Origin: CAVRXQ01 sp963831155
GTDB lineage: Bacteria > Actinomycetota > Acidimicrobiia > Acidimicrobiales > Bog-793
Direction: 5' to 3'
NCBI GenBank assembly: GCA_963831155.1
Contig: CAWHOY010000005.1
Coordinates: 558,001-622,000, forward strand
Length of the DNA: 64,000 bases
The position numbers were made by a program, and so were the translations under genes. Shown in pieces: positions 52,300 to 61,300 of the stretch (positions within the stretch are counted from its first letter, which is position 1; each line of letters begins with the position of its first letter). Under the pieces are notes generated by a model that made no database searches, was not told the DNA's origin, and was given only the letters and a program-made list of their open reading frames with translations.

Positions 52300-52515
52300 A
52301 TCTAAGTCCGTGAAAGGCTGGGAACTCACGGGCGGTGAGGTCCCCGAGATCGATGATGTCGTCGTGTCCGAGCCACGCGAGCAGCTCGGACACGGTCCGC
52401 TTCGCCGAGGGCAGCGAGTTGCACTGAGCCTTCGGTCGCGTTGACGATCTGATCAGCACCACCCGCAGCCTCGGCGAACGTCGCGAGCCGAATCGCAGGA
52501 CGCTCTGCTGCCCAG
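52300..52515 (-). pseudogene. Remnant of an F420-dependent NADP oxidoreductase-like gene with internal deletion
   Basis: On the minus strand one frame reads RLATFAEAAGGADQIVNATE then GSVQLAALGEA, the dinucleotide-binding half of NADPH-dependent F420 reductase-like proteins. A second frame directly after it reads KRTVSELLAWLGHDDIIDLG then DLTAREF, the C-terminal catalytic half. The middle ~90 residues of the family are missing, so the gene has lost an internal segment and its reading frame. Confidence 0.6.
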
Positions 52516-52732
52516 GAGGCATGGGCGGGTTTCCGAACCCGTCCGGATCACGGCGTGGCATCGTCACTTCCGGCTCCCTGGTGCGACGGTCACTTCATGG
52601 CCGTGGTCCGCGAATGCTGTCGCGACCAGGTGTGCCGACCGATTCTCGGCCGTCCAGCATGGGTCGTTTCCTGGCCAACGCTCACGCGCCAGCCGCCGAC
52701 GACTGGTCAATGCGACGTGGCACGATTCGAAC

Positions 52733-52999
52733 GTGCCCAGCACACCGGCCGCGGTCCAGCATCTGCGTGACCTGGCGCAGCTGCGTCGTGGAGACCTCAG
52801 CGTCACCGAGGTCTGTTTCACGGTCGGCTGCTCGTCGCTGGGCACCTTCAGCACTCGCTTCACCGAACTGGTCGGCATGCCGCCCAGTGCCGACAGGCGC
52901 CTTGCAGCGCGCGCGACCGCGGGAATGCCGTCATGCGTCGCGAAACAGGTCACGAGACCGATCAACAATCGAGAAGCGCCGGTCACAGAGGGCATTTAG
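52733..52999 (+). pseudogene. C-terminal remnant of an AraC-family regulator
   Basis: The frame carries LRRGDLSVTEVCFTVGCSSL and GTFSTRFTELVGMPPSADRR, the second HTH of AraC regulators, plus the characteristic tail AARATAGMPSCVAKQVTRPI. The first HTH and N-terminal part are not found upstream in any frame. AraC genes with this exact tail are commonly followed by a VOC-family gene, and intact VOC genes follow here. Confidence 0.65.
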
Positions 53000-53037
53000 C
53001 TTGACCATCTTGGACTCCGACCATTTAAGGAAAGACC

Positions 53038-53403
53038 ATGACTGACTCTTCGACCGAAGGGGTAAAGACCCTTCTGCATCCTGTGTCCGACCTGGCGGCG
53101 GCCAAGGCGGTGTACACCGCCCTGCTCGGCGTGCCTCCGCAGACCGACTCCGACTTCTACGTCGGCTACGACGTGGCGGGCCAGCAGATCGGTCTGGTGC
53201 CGGGCGGGGGACCGCAGTCCATGACCTCGCCGGTCGCCTTCTGGCACGTGCCGGACATCGAGGCGAAACTGGCAGAGGTGACCGCAGCCGGTGCGACCGT
53301 GAAGGAACCAGCACATGGAGTCGGGGGCGGCCGCCTGGTGGCGACCTTCACGGACCCCGATGGCAACGTCCTCGGGTTGATTCAGGACCCCGCGAGGGCA
53401 TGA
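53038..53403 (+). CDS. VOC-family (glyoxalase/bleomycin resistance-like) protein
   Basis: The 121-residue protein has two beta-alpha-beta-beta-beta units: VSDLAAAKAVYTALLGVPPQ and FWHVPDIEAKLAEVTAAGAT, ending with DPDGNVLGLIQD, which contains the usual last ligand region. It may bind a metal and a small substrate. AAGGAAAG precedes the ATG. Its stop overlaps the DUF1801 start as ATGA, so these genes form an operon with the second VOC gene. Confidence 0.85.
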   Translation: MTDSSTEGVKTLLHPVSDLAAAKAVYTALLGVPPQTDSDFYVGYDVAGQQIGLVPGGGPQSMTSPVAFWHVPDIEAKLAEVTAAGATVKEPAHGVGGGRLVATFTDPDGNVLGLIQDPARA

Positions 53404-53804
53404 AAAAGCCAACAGCAAAAGACGACGGTTCCGCTTCGGAACGGATTACGCGCTACATCGCCGATTTGCCCGATTGGCGGGGTAAGACCTTGGCGAAGAT
53501 CCGCAAGTGTTTCCGCGACGCCGACCGGGGAATCGTCGAGGAGTGGAAGTGGATGGGCAGCCCAGTGTGGTCCCACACCGGGATCATTGCGGTCGGAAAC
53601 GCTCATAAGGACAAGGTGAAGTTGACCTTTGATAAGGGCGCGCACCTGCCTGATCCTGACAAGCTTTTCAATAATGGCTTTCAGGGCAACAAATGGCGAG
53701 CGATTGACATCTACGAGAGCGACCGCGTCGATGAAGGGGCTTTAAAGAACCTCATCCGCTCCGCAATCGCCTTCAACGTCTCCGGCGGCAAGAAGAAACG
53801 GTAG
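53400..53804 (+). CDS. DUF1801-family protein
   Basis: The 134-residue protein has RITRYIADLPDWRGKTLAKI, VEEWKWMGSPVWSHTGIIAV and KLTFDKGAHLPDPDKLFN, the DUF1801 pattern (YdhG-like fold) with unknown activity. It overlaps the upstream VOC gene as ATGA and lies 2 bp before the next VOC gene. Third-codon positions use more A and T than the neighbours (for instance near 53640-53760), which suggests acquisition from a lower-G+C donor. Confidence 0.85.
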   Translation: MKKPTAKDDGSASERITRYIADLPDWRGKTLAKIRKCFRDADRGIVEEWKWMGSPVWSHTGIIAVGNAHKDKVKLTFDKGAHLPDPDKLFNNGFQGNKWRAIDIYESDRVDEGALKNLIRSAIAFNVSGGKKKR

Positions 53805-53806
53805 AG

Positions 53807-54217
53807 ATGGATCTCACGATTCACTCGACCTTCCCGCCGCAGGACGATCCGGAAGTGGCCCTGGCCTTCTATCGCGACACCCTCGGCTTCGAGGTTCGCA
53901 ACGACGTCGGATACAGCGGGATGCGTTGGATCACGGTCGGCCCGGTCGGGCAACCCGACACGTCGATCGTTCTGTATCCGCCGGTGGCAAACCCGGGCGT
54001 CACCGACGACGAGCGCCGCACCATCGCCGAGATGATGGCGAAGGGGACCTACGGCATCATCATCCTCGCCACCGCCGACCTCGACGGAGCGTTCGAGCGG
54101 CTGCAGGCACGCGGCGCGGAAGTCGTCCAGAAGCCCGCCGAGCAGCCATACGGAGTTCGCGACTGCGCCATCCGCGATCCCGCGGGCAACCTCATCCGCA
54201 TCAACGAACAGCGCTGA
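53807..54217 (+). CDS. VOC-family protein of the AraC-associated type
   Basis: The 136-residue protein contains PEVALAFYRDTLGFEVRNDV, GYSGMRWITVGPVGQPDTSI, MAKGTYGIIILATADLDGAF and CAIRDPAGNLIRINEQ. This subfamily is usually encoded next to an AraC regulator with the VAKQVTRP tail, the remnant of which lies at 52733. The start ATG is 2 bp after the DUF1801 stop. Confidence 0.88.
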   Translation: MDLTIHSTFPPQDDPEVALAFYRDTLGFEVRNDVGYSGMRWITVGPVGQPDTSIVLYPPVANPGVTDDERRTIAEMMAKGTYGIIILATADLDGAFERLQARGAEVVQKPAEQPYGVRDCAIRDPAGNLIRINEQR

Positions 54218-54250
54218 GCCGTTCGGCGATCGCTGGCCCGAGTATCGACT

Positions 54251-54267
54251 GTCTCAAAAGCTGAGAC
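54251..54267. repeat. 17-bp palindrome, copy 1
   Basis: GTCTCA, AAAGC, TGAGAC: a perfect 6-bp inverted repeat with 5-nt spacer. Confidence 0.7.
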
Positions 54268-54361
54268 TTCACAACGTGCACGGATCGGGCTGACCAGTAC
54301 GACCAATGGGGCGAAGGGTAAACGCCGATAAGGGTCGTTATGTCGCGTTACGGGAAACGGT

Positions 54362-54377
54362 GTCGCAGAGGTGCGAC
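54362..54377. repeat. GTCGCA/TGCGAC palindrome
   Basis: GTCGCA and TGCGAC flank GAGG and are followed by AGACCGA. A related GTCGC-N5-GCGAC followed by AGTCCGA stands at 55477-55491. Confidence 0.6.
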
Positions 54378-54410
54378 AGACCGACCAGGTGGGGTCCTCC
54401 CCTGGTGTCA

Positions 54411-54427
54411 GTCTCAGGAACTGATAC
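54411..54427. repeat. 17-bp palindrome, copy 2 (one mismatch)
   Basis: GTCTCA, GGAAC, TGATAC: the same 6-5-6 layout as at 54251 and 58217, with one substitution in the right arm. Confidence 0.6.
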
Positions 54428-54772
54428 GAGAGACTGGAACGTTCTTCAGCGGCGAGTCCCGAGTTCCTCGACATGCTCGGCGAGTTCAGCGACCAAGCTG
54501 GCAAGATTCCTGAGGATCTCAGCCACAACGTAGGGCGTCGGCTAAGCACCTGGGCGGAGCGCTGGGACGGGTTTTTTGCGTGCGCAGGGCAATTGCCGAT
54601 CCAGGTTGGGGCTGTCGCGCGCAAAATGCGGTTGACCGCTCCGTATTGGATGTGCCCGACTTCAGCCGCTTCGTGAGTCACGAATTCTTATCGATCAACA
54701 GTGCTCGTGACCATTGATTGTTCGCAGGTTGTCTGCCAATAATCGGGCAGTTAAGGCAGGAGGAGGGGGGAT

Positions 54773-55267
54773 ATGGCGGAGTTCGATTTGAAGCGATATA
54801 CGCGCCAGGATCAGATCATCATTGGCGCAAGCTTGCTTGCTTTTGTTGCACTTTTCCTTCCGTGGTACGGGGCGTCTGTGGATGGATTTAGCGCGTCGGT
54901 CAGCGGCTGGAGCACGAGTTACGGGTGGCTGGGCGGCCTCCTGGTCGTCGCAGGAGGCGTAATCGTTCTGTTGCACAGGGCGGGAGCCATCAAGCTGCCG
55001 GCGACCCCTGTCGGACCGGCCGTACTTCTTCTCGGGCTGTCGGCGATCGGGACTGTCATCGTGATCCTGCGGTGGGCGACGCTGCCGAGAGGCGGTGGCG
55101 GAGTTGCGGGAACCGCGGTTTATCACTATGGACCAGGTGCCGGCATTTACATCGCCTTGATCGCTGGAGTCATCCAAACGGTCGTTGCGTTCACGCTTTT
55201 CAAGGCGTCGGATGAAACGCTTCCCTGGAAGACGAACGCGACAGGATCCACAACCACAAGCTCCTGA
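54773..55267 (+). CDS. Small four-helix membrane protein (DUF5336-like)
   Basis: The 164-residue protein has a charged start (AEFDLKRYTRQDQIIIGASL) and about four hydrophobic helices: LLAFVALFLPWYGAS, GGLLVVAGGVIVLLHRAG, GPAVLLLGLSAIGTVIVILR and GIYIALIAGVIQTVVAFTLF. This layout is common in actinobacteria and has no known activity. A strong AGGAGGAGG lies just before the ATG. The remnant at 14751-15030 may be a relative. Confidence 0.75.
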   Translation: MAEFDLKRYTRQDQIIIGASLLAFVALFLPWYGASVDGFSASVSGWSTSYGWLGGLLVVAGGVIVLLHRAGAIKLPATPVGPAVLLLGLSAIGTVIVILRWATLPRGGGGVAGTAVYHYGPGAGIYIALIAGVIQTVVAFTLFKASDETLPWKTNATGSTTTSS

Positions 55268-55644
55268 ACTCATACCCGGGACTGAATTTCCGGAAGGGTC
55301 CTGAAGCGCGGGTACGGCCGTGACACCTCACACGCGAAACGGATCGTGATACCCGTGGAGCGTGGCGAGAGATCGGTGAGCGACGGCAGGTCGGAGATGC
55401 CGGGAGTGCGGTAGGCGTGTGTAGATGGACCTGCGCGCGACGTACTGATCGGGCGCGTGCTAGCAAGCTGGTTACCGTCGCGGTCTGCGACAGTCCGATC
55501 GGGCCAACACGGTTCGACATCTCGCGTTATCGGGAACGTCTCGCCGTGACGGGATGATCCTGATCTTCTCCTTGGTGAGAGCCTCTCGCGCCCGCGTCAG
55601 TCTCCTAGCGTTGGCGCGCCCACCACCTCAAAGAGGGGGAATCA
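55268..55644. other. Gap with mobile-element-like repeats
   Basis: No gene is supportable. It includes a GTCGC-N5-GCGAC palindrome at 55477-55491 and TCGCGTTATCGGGAACG at 55522-55538, both related to sequence at 54343-54377. Confidence 0.45.
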
Positions 55645-56262
55645 ATGACAGTGACGGAGGACACCACCCAGCCGCCCGTTCAGCGGCCCACGACCGCGGC
55701 GTCGTCGGGAATTCGGGCCACGACCCAGGCCATGAAGGACGCCGTAGAGCGCCCGACGGCCTTTGATCGGTTCGCCGACTGGGTATCTGAGGCGATGGGG
55801 CGGCCGCTCAACATCGCGTTCTGGTTCGTCCTCGTCGTCACGTGGACGCTGATTTTCGCTCTTGGGGGCCACAGGCTGGCCAGCGGGACCTGGCTCCCCC
55901 ACTGGTTCACGAGCCAGGGATACAACTTCCCGCTCAACCTGATCACCACTGTGGCGGAGCTGTTCATCGGGTTCCTTGTCGCCACTGCGGCCAACCGGGC
56001 GCAGAACGCGCTCACGGAACTGCTCGACAAGATCGATGGGCAGGAGCTGCAGATCGAGGCGACCGAGGCGAACATCGTTTCACTCATCCAACAGAACACC
56101 GACATCACAGCTGAGATCCACACTCTCACTACTCAGGTCGCCAAGAACGCTGCCTTGATCGTCGAGGTCCACAGGAACGTCGCCGCGCTCACGGTCAAAG
56201 CCGGACTGGATGGAGGTGGCTCCCCACCGGAGGGACCACCGCCCGGAGCGAACTCCAAGTAA
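55645..56262 (+). CDS. Low-affinity iron permease-like membrane protein
   Basis: The 205-residue protein has FDRFADWVSEAMGRPLNIAF, two membrane helices (FWFVLVVTWTLIFAL and NLITTVAELFIGFLVATAAN) and RAQNALTELLDKIDGQEL, the layout of the bacterial low-affinity iron permease family (PF04120-like). A coiled-coil C-terminal part continues to a Gly/Pro-rich tail. Transport activity of bacterial members is unproven. GAGGGGG precedes the ATG. Confidence 0.75.
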   Translation: MTVTEDTTQPPVQRPTTAASSGIRATTQAMKDAVERPTAFDRFADWVSEAMGRPLNIAFWFVLVVTWTLIFALGGHRLASGTWLPHWFTSQGYNFPLNLITTVAELFIGFLVATAANRAQNALTELLDKIDGQELQIEATEANIVSLIQQNTDITAEIHTLTTQVAKNAALIVEVHRNVAALTVKAGLDGGGSPPEGPPPGANSK

Positions 56263-56284
56263 TTACGGGTGACACCTTGAGCGT

Positions 56285-56466
56285 TTAAGCAAACAACCGC
56301 TCATCCGAGTGCTGGACCCAGACGACAAAAACACCCTCCGTGCGCGCTTTCTCGACGAGCCGACGTTCTCTACGACGGCGTCGCGCGCTTGCGCGCCTTC
56401 GACGACGCCGTTCTGGACGTCGACCACAAGGAGCGCGGTATTCGGCCGGTTTTTGAGCGGGGTCAT
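56285..56466 (-). pseudogene. Isochorismatase-family cysteine hydrolase remnant
   Basis: On the minus strand KNRPNTALLVVDVQNGVVEG, with the catalytic Asp of D-V-Q, is followed after a frameshift near 56378 by LVEKARTEGVFVVWVQHSDE and a premature stop (RLFA*). The first ~60 residues of the usual ~180 remain, and the Lys and Cys of the triad are missing. Confidence 0.7.
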
Positions 56467-56586
56467 CTATCCTCCCCATCGCGATGGGCTTCTGTTTGTG
56501 CCCACGGTAGGCATACGTAATGGTGCGGCGACAAGCGGGCCTTGGTCCGCCGCAAGCTCGTGAGGCCTGGAACGAGGAGGCAGCGC

Positions 56587-58137
56587 ATGAGGTCCCAGAG
56601 GCGGAGTCGCGTCTCTCTGCGCGGACGCGCGATACAGCGGAGTCGTCTCCTGCTCCTTGGGGCCCTCGGCCTCGGCGGTTCACTTTGCGCCGGGCTCGCC
56701 GCTGGGCAAGGCCCGGTGGCGGCATCGCAGTCAACACCGCCACATGTCACCGACCACGTGTCGGCCGCGCTCGGCGACTTACTCACTTACGACTACGACA
56801 ACAGCCGATCGGGGGACGACCCAGTAGGACCGAGGATCGCGACGCTGTCGGCACGCCCAGCGTGGGACGACGACTCCCTCGACGGAAACGTTTACGCACA
56901 GCCACTCGTCTACGACGGCACCGTCTATGTGGCAACCGAAGAGGACACGATCTACGCGATCGATGCGCGTAGTGGCGCGGTGCGATGGAAGATTCACGTG
57001 GGTACGCCGGTGAGCACGTCGGTGATCGACTCGGCCCCAACGCTCTACAGCGGCTGCGGTGATATTGATCCCTTGGGGATCACGGGCACCCCAGTTATCG
57101 ATCCAGCAACGAACGAGATCTTCGCTGCCGAAGAGACCGAACTGCGCGGTGGCGGTCGCTGGCAGGACGTGCGGCATTGGCTCGTCGCCGTCTCGCTCGC
57201 AAGCCACCGTGAGCTCTGGCACCGAGACATCGACCCTCCGCACCCCAACCAGCCGGGCACGTACTACATCGCTGCCGAGCAGCAACGGCCAGCACTCACC
57301 CTCTACGACGGACACCTGTACACGGCGTTCGGAGGTTTGGACGGGGACTGCGGGCAGTACCACGGGTATGTCGTGGGTCTCGCCGAGTCCGGCACAGGCG
57401 GTCTCCTCTCCTACCAGGTTCCGACCGCTCGCGAAGGAGGGATCTGGGGGACGAGTGGGATCCTCGTCTCGCCCCAGGGCGACCTCTACGTCGCGACCGG
57501 CAACGGCAGCTCGAACAACCTGGCTCACTTCGACGAAGGGAACTCCGTCGTCGAGCTCTCCCCCGCGCTGAAGCGACTCGGGGTGTGGGCTCCGGCCAAT
57601 TGGGTGCAGTTGAACGAGGACGACTGGGATCTCGGCTCGGCCGGTCCCATCCAGGTGCCAGACACGTCACTGCTGTTCGCTGCAGGCAAGCCTGCCGGGA
57701 ACAACAGCTTCGGGTCCTTGATGCACGAGGGCGCATTGGGAGGGATCGGCCACGGCGCCTTTACGACCCTGCTCTGCGAGGGAGGCGGCGTCTACGGCGC
57801 TGATGCGTCCGCCGTCCTCGGGACGAAGGTTTTCATCTATGCCGCCTGTGGCAGTGGCACGGAAGCCGTAGAGGTCGACGCATCGTCCCTTTCTTTCCAT
57901 CGCGTCTGGAGCGCCTCAACCGGGGCGCCGAACGGCCCGCCGATTGTGGCCGGCGATCGTGTTTGGGCGCTCAACTGGAATAGTGGCGGGCTCTACGGGA
58001 TGAATCCGTCAAACGGCCACGTCGTCGTCGAGCGCGCGACCGAGGCCCTCGATCACTTCACGGCTCCCGCGGTCGGCGACGGGATGTTGTTGGTCCCCAC
58101 ACAGGGCGGCATAGAGGCCTTTCGCACGATCAGTTGA
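56587..58137 (+). CDS. Secreted PQQ-like beta-propeller protein
   Basis: An arginine-rich signal sequence (RRSRVSLRGRAIQRSRLLLL...) is followed by a beta-propeller of the pyrrolo-quinoline-quinone dehydrogenase-like type with repeated blades: DGTVYVATEEDTIYAIDARS, GAVRWKIHVGTPV, GDLYVATGNGSSNN and GLYGMNPSNGHVVVE. No clear cofactor-binding or catalytic residues are seen, so it is likely a binding protein. GAGGAGG before ATG 56587 sets the start. Confidence 0.8.
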   Translation: MRSQRRSRVSLRGRAIQRSRLLLLGALGLGGSLCAGLAAGQGPVAASQSTPPHVTDHVSAALGDLLTYDYDNSRSGDDPVGPRIATLSARPAWDDDSLDGNVYAQPLVYDGTVYVATEEDTIYAIDARSGAVRWKIHVGTPVSTSVIDSAPTLYSGCGDIDPLGITGTPVIDPATNEIFAAEETELRGGGRWQDVRHWLVAVSLASHRELWHRDIDPPHPNQPGTYYIAAEQQRPALTLYDGHLYTAFGGLDGDCGQYHGYVVGLAESGTGGLLSYQVPTAREGGIWGTSGILVSPQGDLYVATGNGSSNNLAHFDEGNSVVELSPALKRLGVWAPANWVQLNEDDWDLGSAGPIQVPDTSLLFAAGKPAGNNSFGSLMHEGALGGIGHGAFTTLLCEGGGVYGADASAVLGTKVFIYAACGSGTEAVEVDASSLSFHRVWSASTGAPNGPPIVAGDRVWALNWNSGGLYGMNPSNGHVVVERATEALDHFTAPAVGDGMLLVPTQGGIEAFRTIS

Positions 58138-58310
58138 TCTGCCCGGTGAATTCCTAAGGCGCGGTGTCGGTACGACGTTCAATCCCCCGCCGCCTGACCG
58201 GCCGTTAGTTGCGCGAGTCTCAGGAATTGAGACCCCTCGTCTCCGAAGGAGCTCTAGGTGTCCAAGACTCGCGATGAGGTCGAGAAAGTCCCCCTGGAGA
58301 CTGGCCCGGT
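58138..58310. other. Convergent intergenic region with palindrome
   Basis: Between the convergent propeller and cyclase genes the only feature is the 17-bp palindrome at 58217-58233. Confidence 0.5.
58217..58233. repeat. 17-bp palindrome, copy 3
   Basis: GTCTCA, GGAAT, TGAGAC: a perfect copy of the 6-5-6 palindrome seen at 54251. It lies between two convergent genes and may assist termination. Confidence 0.7.
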
Positions 58311-61300
58311 TTAGCTGCGGGGAGTGATCTCTGAACGATCGCGTGCTTCGAGCTGTTGTAACAGCGGCGGTGCGCCAATCTCGTTGAGCAATTGCCGCGC
58401 CCTGTTGGCAGCGTCGTGTGCGGCTGGGTGCTCACCGAGGAGGAACGCCATGTCCAATTCACACAGTGCAAGGTCTAAGGGCGCGCCGAGCTCACTCCAC
58501 GATCGAAGCGCGCGCTCGTAGAGGGCGACAGCCTCCTCAAGCCGGCCTCGAAGTGCGGCGAGCCCCGCCTCGGTCGTGAGACGCGCGATTGCCATCCAGC
58601 GACCTCGGAAACCTCCCATCCCCGACAGCGCCACGGACGCGCGATCGGGATCATGCAACCAGAGAGCCACGTGAGCTTGGATCGCAAGAGACTTGGGGCT
58701 GTTGATCCCCGAGGGGTCCGCCGCCACCGCTGCCCCGGCCTCCTCGTAGGCGGAGTCAAGATCGCCGGCAACGAGGCTGACCAGAGCTCGTCCGGCGTAG
58801 TACGTGGAGCGATCGTGAACGTATTCGCTCGCGGTCACTGCGTCCGCCAAATCGTCGAAGACCGCGATTGCGCCGGTGACATCGCCGCGAAACGCGCGCG
58901 AAAGCGCGTCATTCGCCGCTTTCCAGAGTGGTTGTTCTCCGGGCAGGTCTCGCTCGTCGAGCTCTGCAAGGATCGCCTCAGCTTCGTTCAATTCGCCGAG
59001 GAAGACCGCGTTCTCCGCCGCGTTCAGCAGGCTCATGATCTCCCGCCTGCGGTCTCCCGCACGACGGGAGACCTCGATGGTTCGCATCGTCGCGGTGAGC
59101 GCTTCTCGAGGGTCGTCATCGAGCAGGTAGACGCCCAACGCCAGCAAGCCGCGCGATTGCTCGACAAGAGATCCGGCGGACTCAGCGATCGGCAAAATGC
59201 CTCGTGCCAGGATTACCGCTTGCTGGTGCCTCCCGAGGTTGAACAACGCGGCCGCTTCAGCCCAGAGCGCTTGGGCGAGCAGTTCGGGCTCGTCCATCTG
59301 TTCAACGAGCACGAGCGCCGACTCTGCCCATTCATGGCCGCGAGCTGGTTCACCTGAGCGTGCGCACAAATCTGCCAGGACAGCGGCCAGGGTGGCGCGC
59401 ACCCGGGGCTCGCCCCGCTCCCCGAGGTCGGCGTAGGCCCGCTCGGCCCGATCGATTGCTTCGGCGAATCCAGAAGAGCCGGTGCTGTGGGCGCGTGCCC
59501 AAGAGGCGACAGCGAGTCCAGCGGAGGCTGCATCTCCAGCCTTCTCGTGGTAAGTGATCGCCTGCTCGAGATGCGAACAGGCGCGCGCGACATCTCCCAC
59601 GCGGGTCGCCGCGTCACCGGCGAGCTCCCAAAGTTCCGCCCGCTCGACACCGGGTGTCGCGATCTCGAGAGACTGTTCGAAATACGAGAGTGCTTGTTCG
59701 GGTGAGCCGAGCGACATCGCCCGACGCCCTGCATCGGCAAGGGTGTCGCGCGCTCTCGCCCCGAGCGCGTCGCGCTCTGGACCGTCAGGCGAGGCTTCAT
59801 AGGCCTCGAGGTAGTGGGCCGCGACGACGCCCGAGAGCTCGTCATCTGCAAGCGACTCAAAGTAGTGAGCCGCGGCGAGGTGCTTTGTGCGCCGGTCCTT
59901 CCTTCCGAGTGTGCTGTGGGCGACCTCGCGGATAAGCCCTTGGAGGAAGCCGAATTGGCCGCGTTCAGGTGACCGCGGGTCGTTGTCGACGACCAAGAGC
60001 TCTTTTCGGACGAGATCGCGCAGCGGAATCTCCAGGGCGTTCGGACTCGTTCCGGTAAGCACCGAGAGAGCCGCCGTCGAGAAGCTCTTGCCGAGCACGG
60101 CGGCGTCTTGCAGAAGGGCTCTTTCCTCCACGGGAAGGGAGTCGAGGCGCGAGGCGATTAGGGAATGGAGACTGTCCGGCACCTCGAAGTCTGAGAGTTC
60201 CTCAGATGCCTCATAGACGCCCTCGTGCTCGAAGAGGAGTCCTTTTCCCGAAAGCATTCGAACGATTTCGACGGCGTACAGCGGTACACCCTCGGCCCGC
60301 TCGAGAATTCGCCCTGACAGCTGTGCGGGCAAGTTACGCACGAGTCCAGATAGGAGTTGGTGCATGGCGTCCCGAGCAAGAGGATCGAGGTGGAGCGACA
60401 TGAAGGCGCGCTGTCCCGCTCCCCAACTCGGCCGGCGTTCCAACAGCTCGGGCCGCGCCAAACAGAGCACGAGGATCGGTTGGGACCGCGACCACTCGAG
60501 AATCGACTCGATGAAATCGATGAGCCCGGGATCCGCCCATTGGAGATCTTCGAAGACCATGACGACGGGCGCCTGTTGAGCGATGTGTTCGAAGAAACTC
60601 CGCCAGGCCGAGAAGGTCTCGTCGCGATGCCCCGGGGGTGCGTCGCCGAGACCGAGCAGATGCGATAGACGGGGCTCGATCCAGGTCCGCTCGTCCGCGT
60701 CGGGAACGAATTCTGAAAGCGTCGCTGTAAGTTTGTGCTTCGCGGAAGCCGCATCCTCGTCCTCGGTGATGTCGGCGCGCATGCGGACCATCTCGGACAG
60801 CGCCCAGAAACTGATTCCTTCGCCGTAAGCGGGGCTTCGTCCGTGATGCCAGTAGATGTCGTCAACGAGACCGTCGACGTACTTCTTGAACTCCCAAGTG
60901 AGTCGGCTCTTTCCGATGCCAGGGATCCCCGTCACCGAAATGAGGCGCGCCCGGCGCTCACGCGCGAGCGCGTCGAGCGCCTCTTTGAGCGCTCTTAGTT
61001 CTTCGTCCCGCCCGACGAATGGCGCCTCGACGCGCTCGGTCCTGCCGACGCCTTTTCTCTGCGCGACGACTCGAAGCGCCCGCCAGGCGCGTACCGGTTC
61101 ATCCTTGCCCTTCAAGGTGAGGTCGCCAACTTCTGAAAACGCGATCGCGTGGTTCGCGGCCTGGTAGGTCGCGTCGCCGACGTAGACCGTGCACGGTTCG
61201 GCCGCAGTTTGCAAACGCGACGCAGTATTGACCAAGTCGCCCGCGATCATTCGTTCGCCGTTCGTCCTGAAGTTGACGGCGGCTTCCCCAGTGAGCACCC

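Larger units (their letters stand above)
54218..54772. other. Gap with palindromic repeats
   Basis: No gene is supportable. The region holds two copies of the GTCTCA-N5-TGAGAC-type palindrome, a GTCGCA-N4-TGCGAC palindrome and a TCGCGTTA-CGGGAA string that recurs at 55522, suggesting remnants of a mobile element. Confidence 0.45.
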
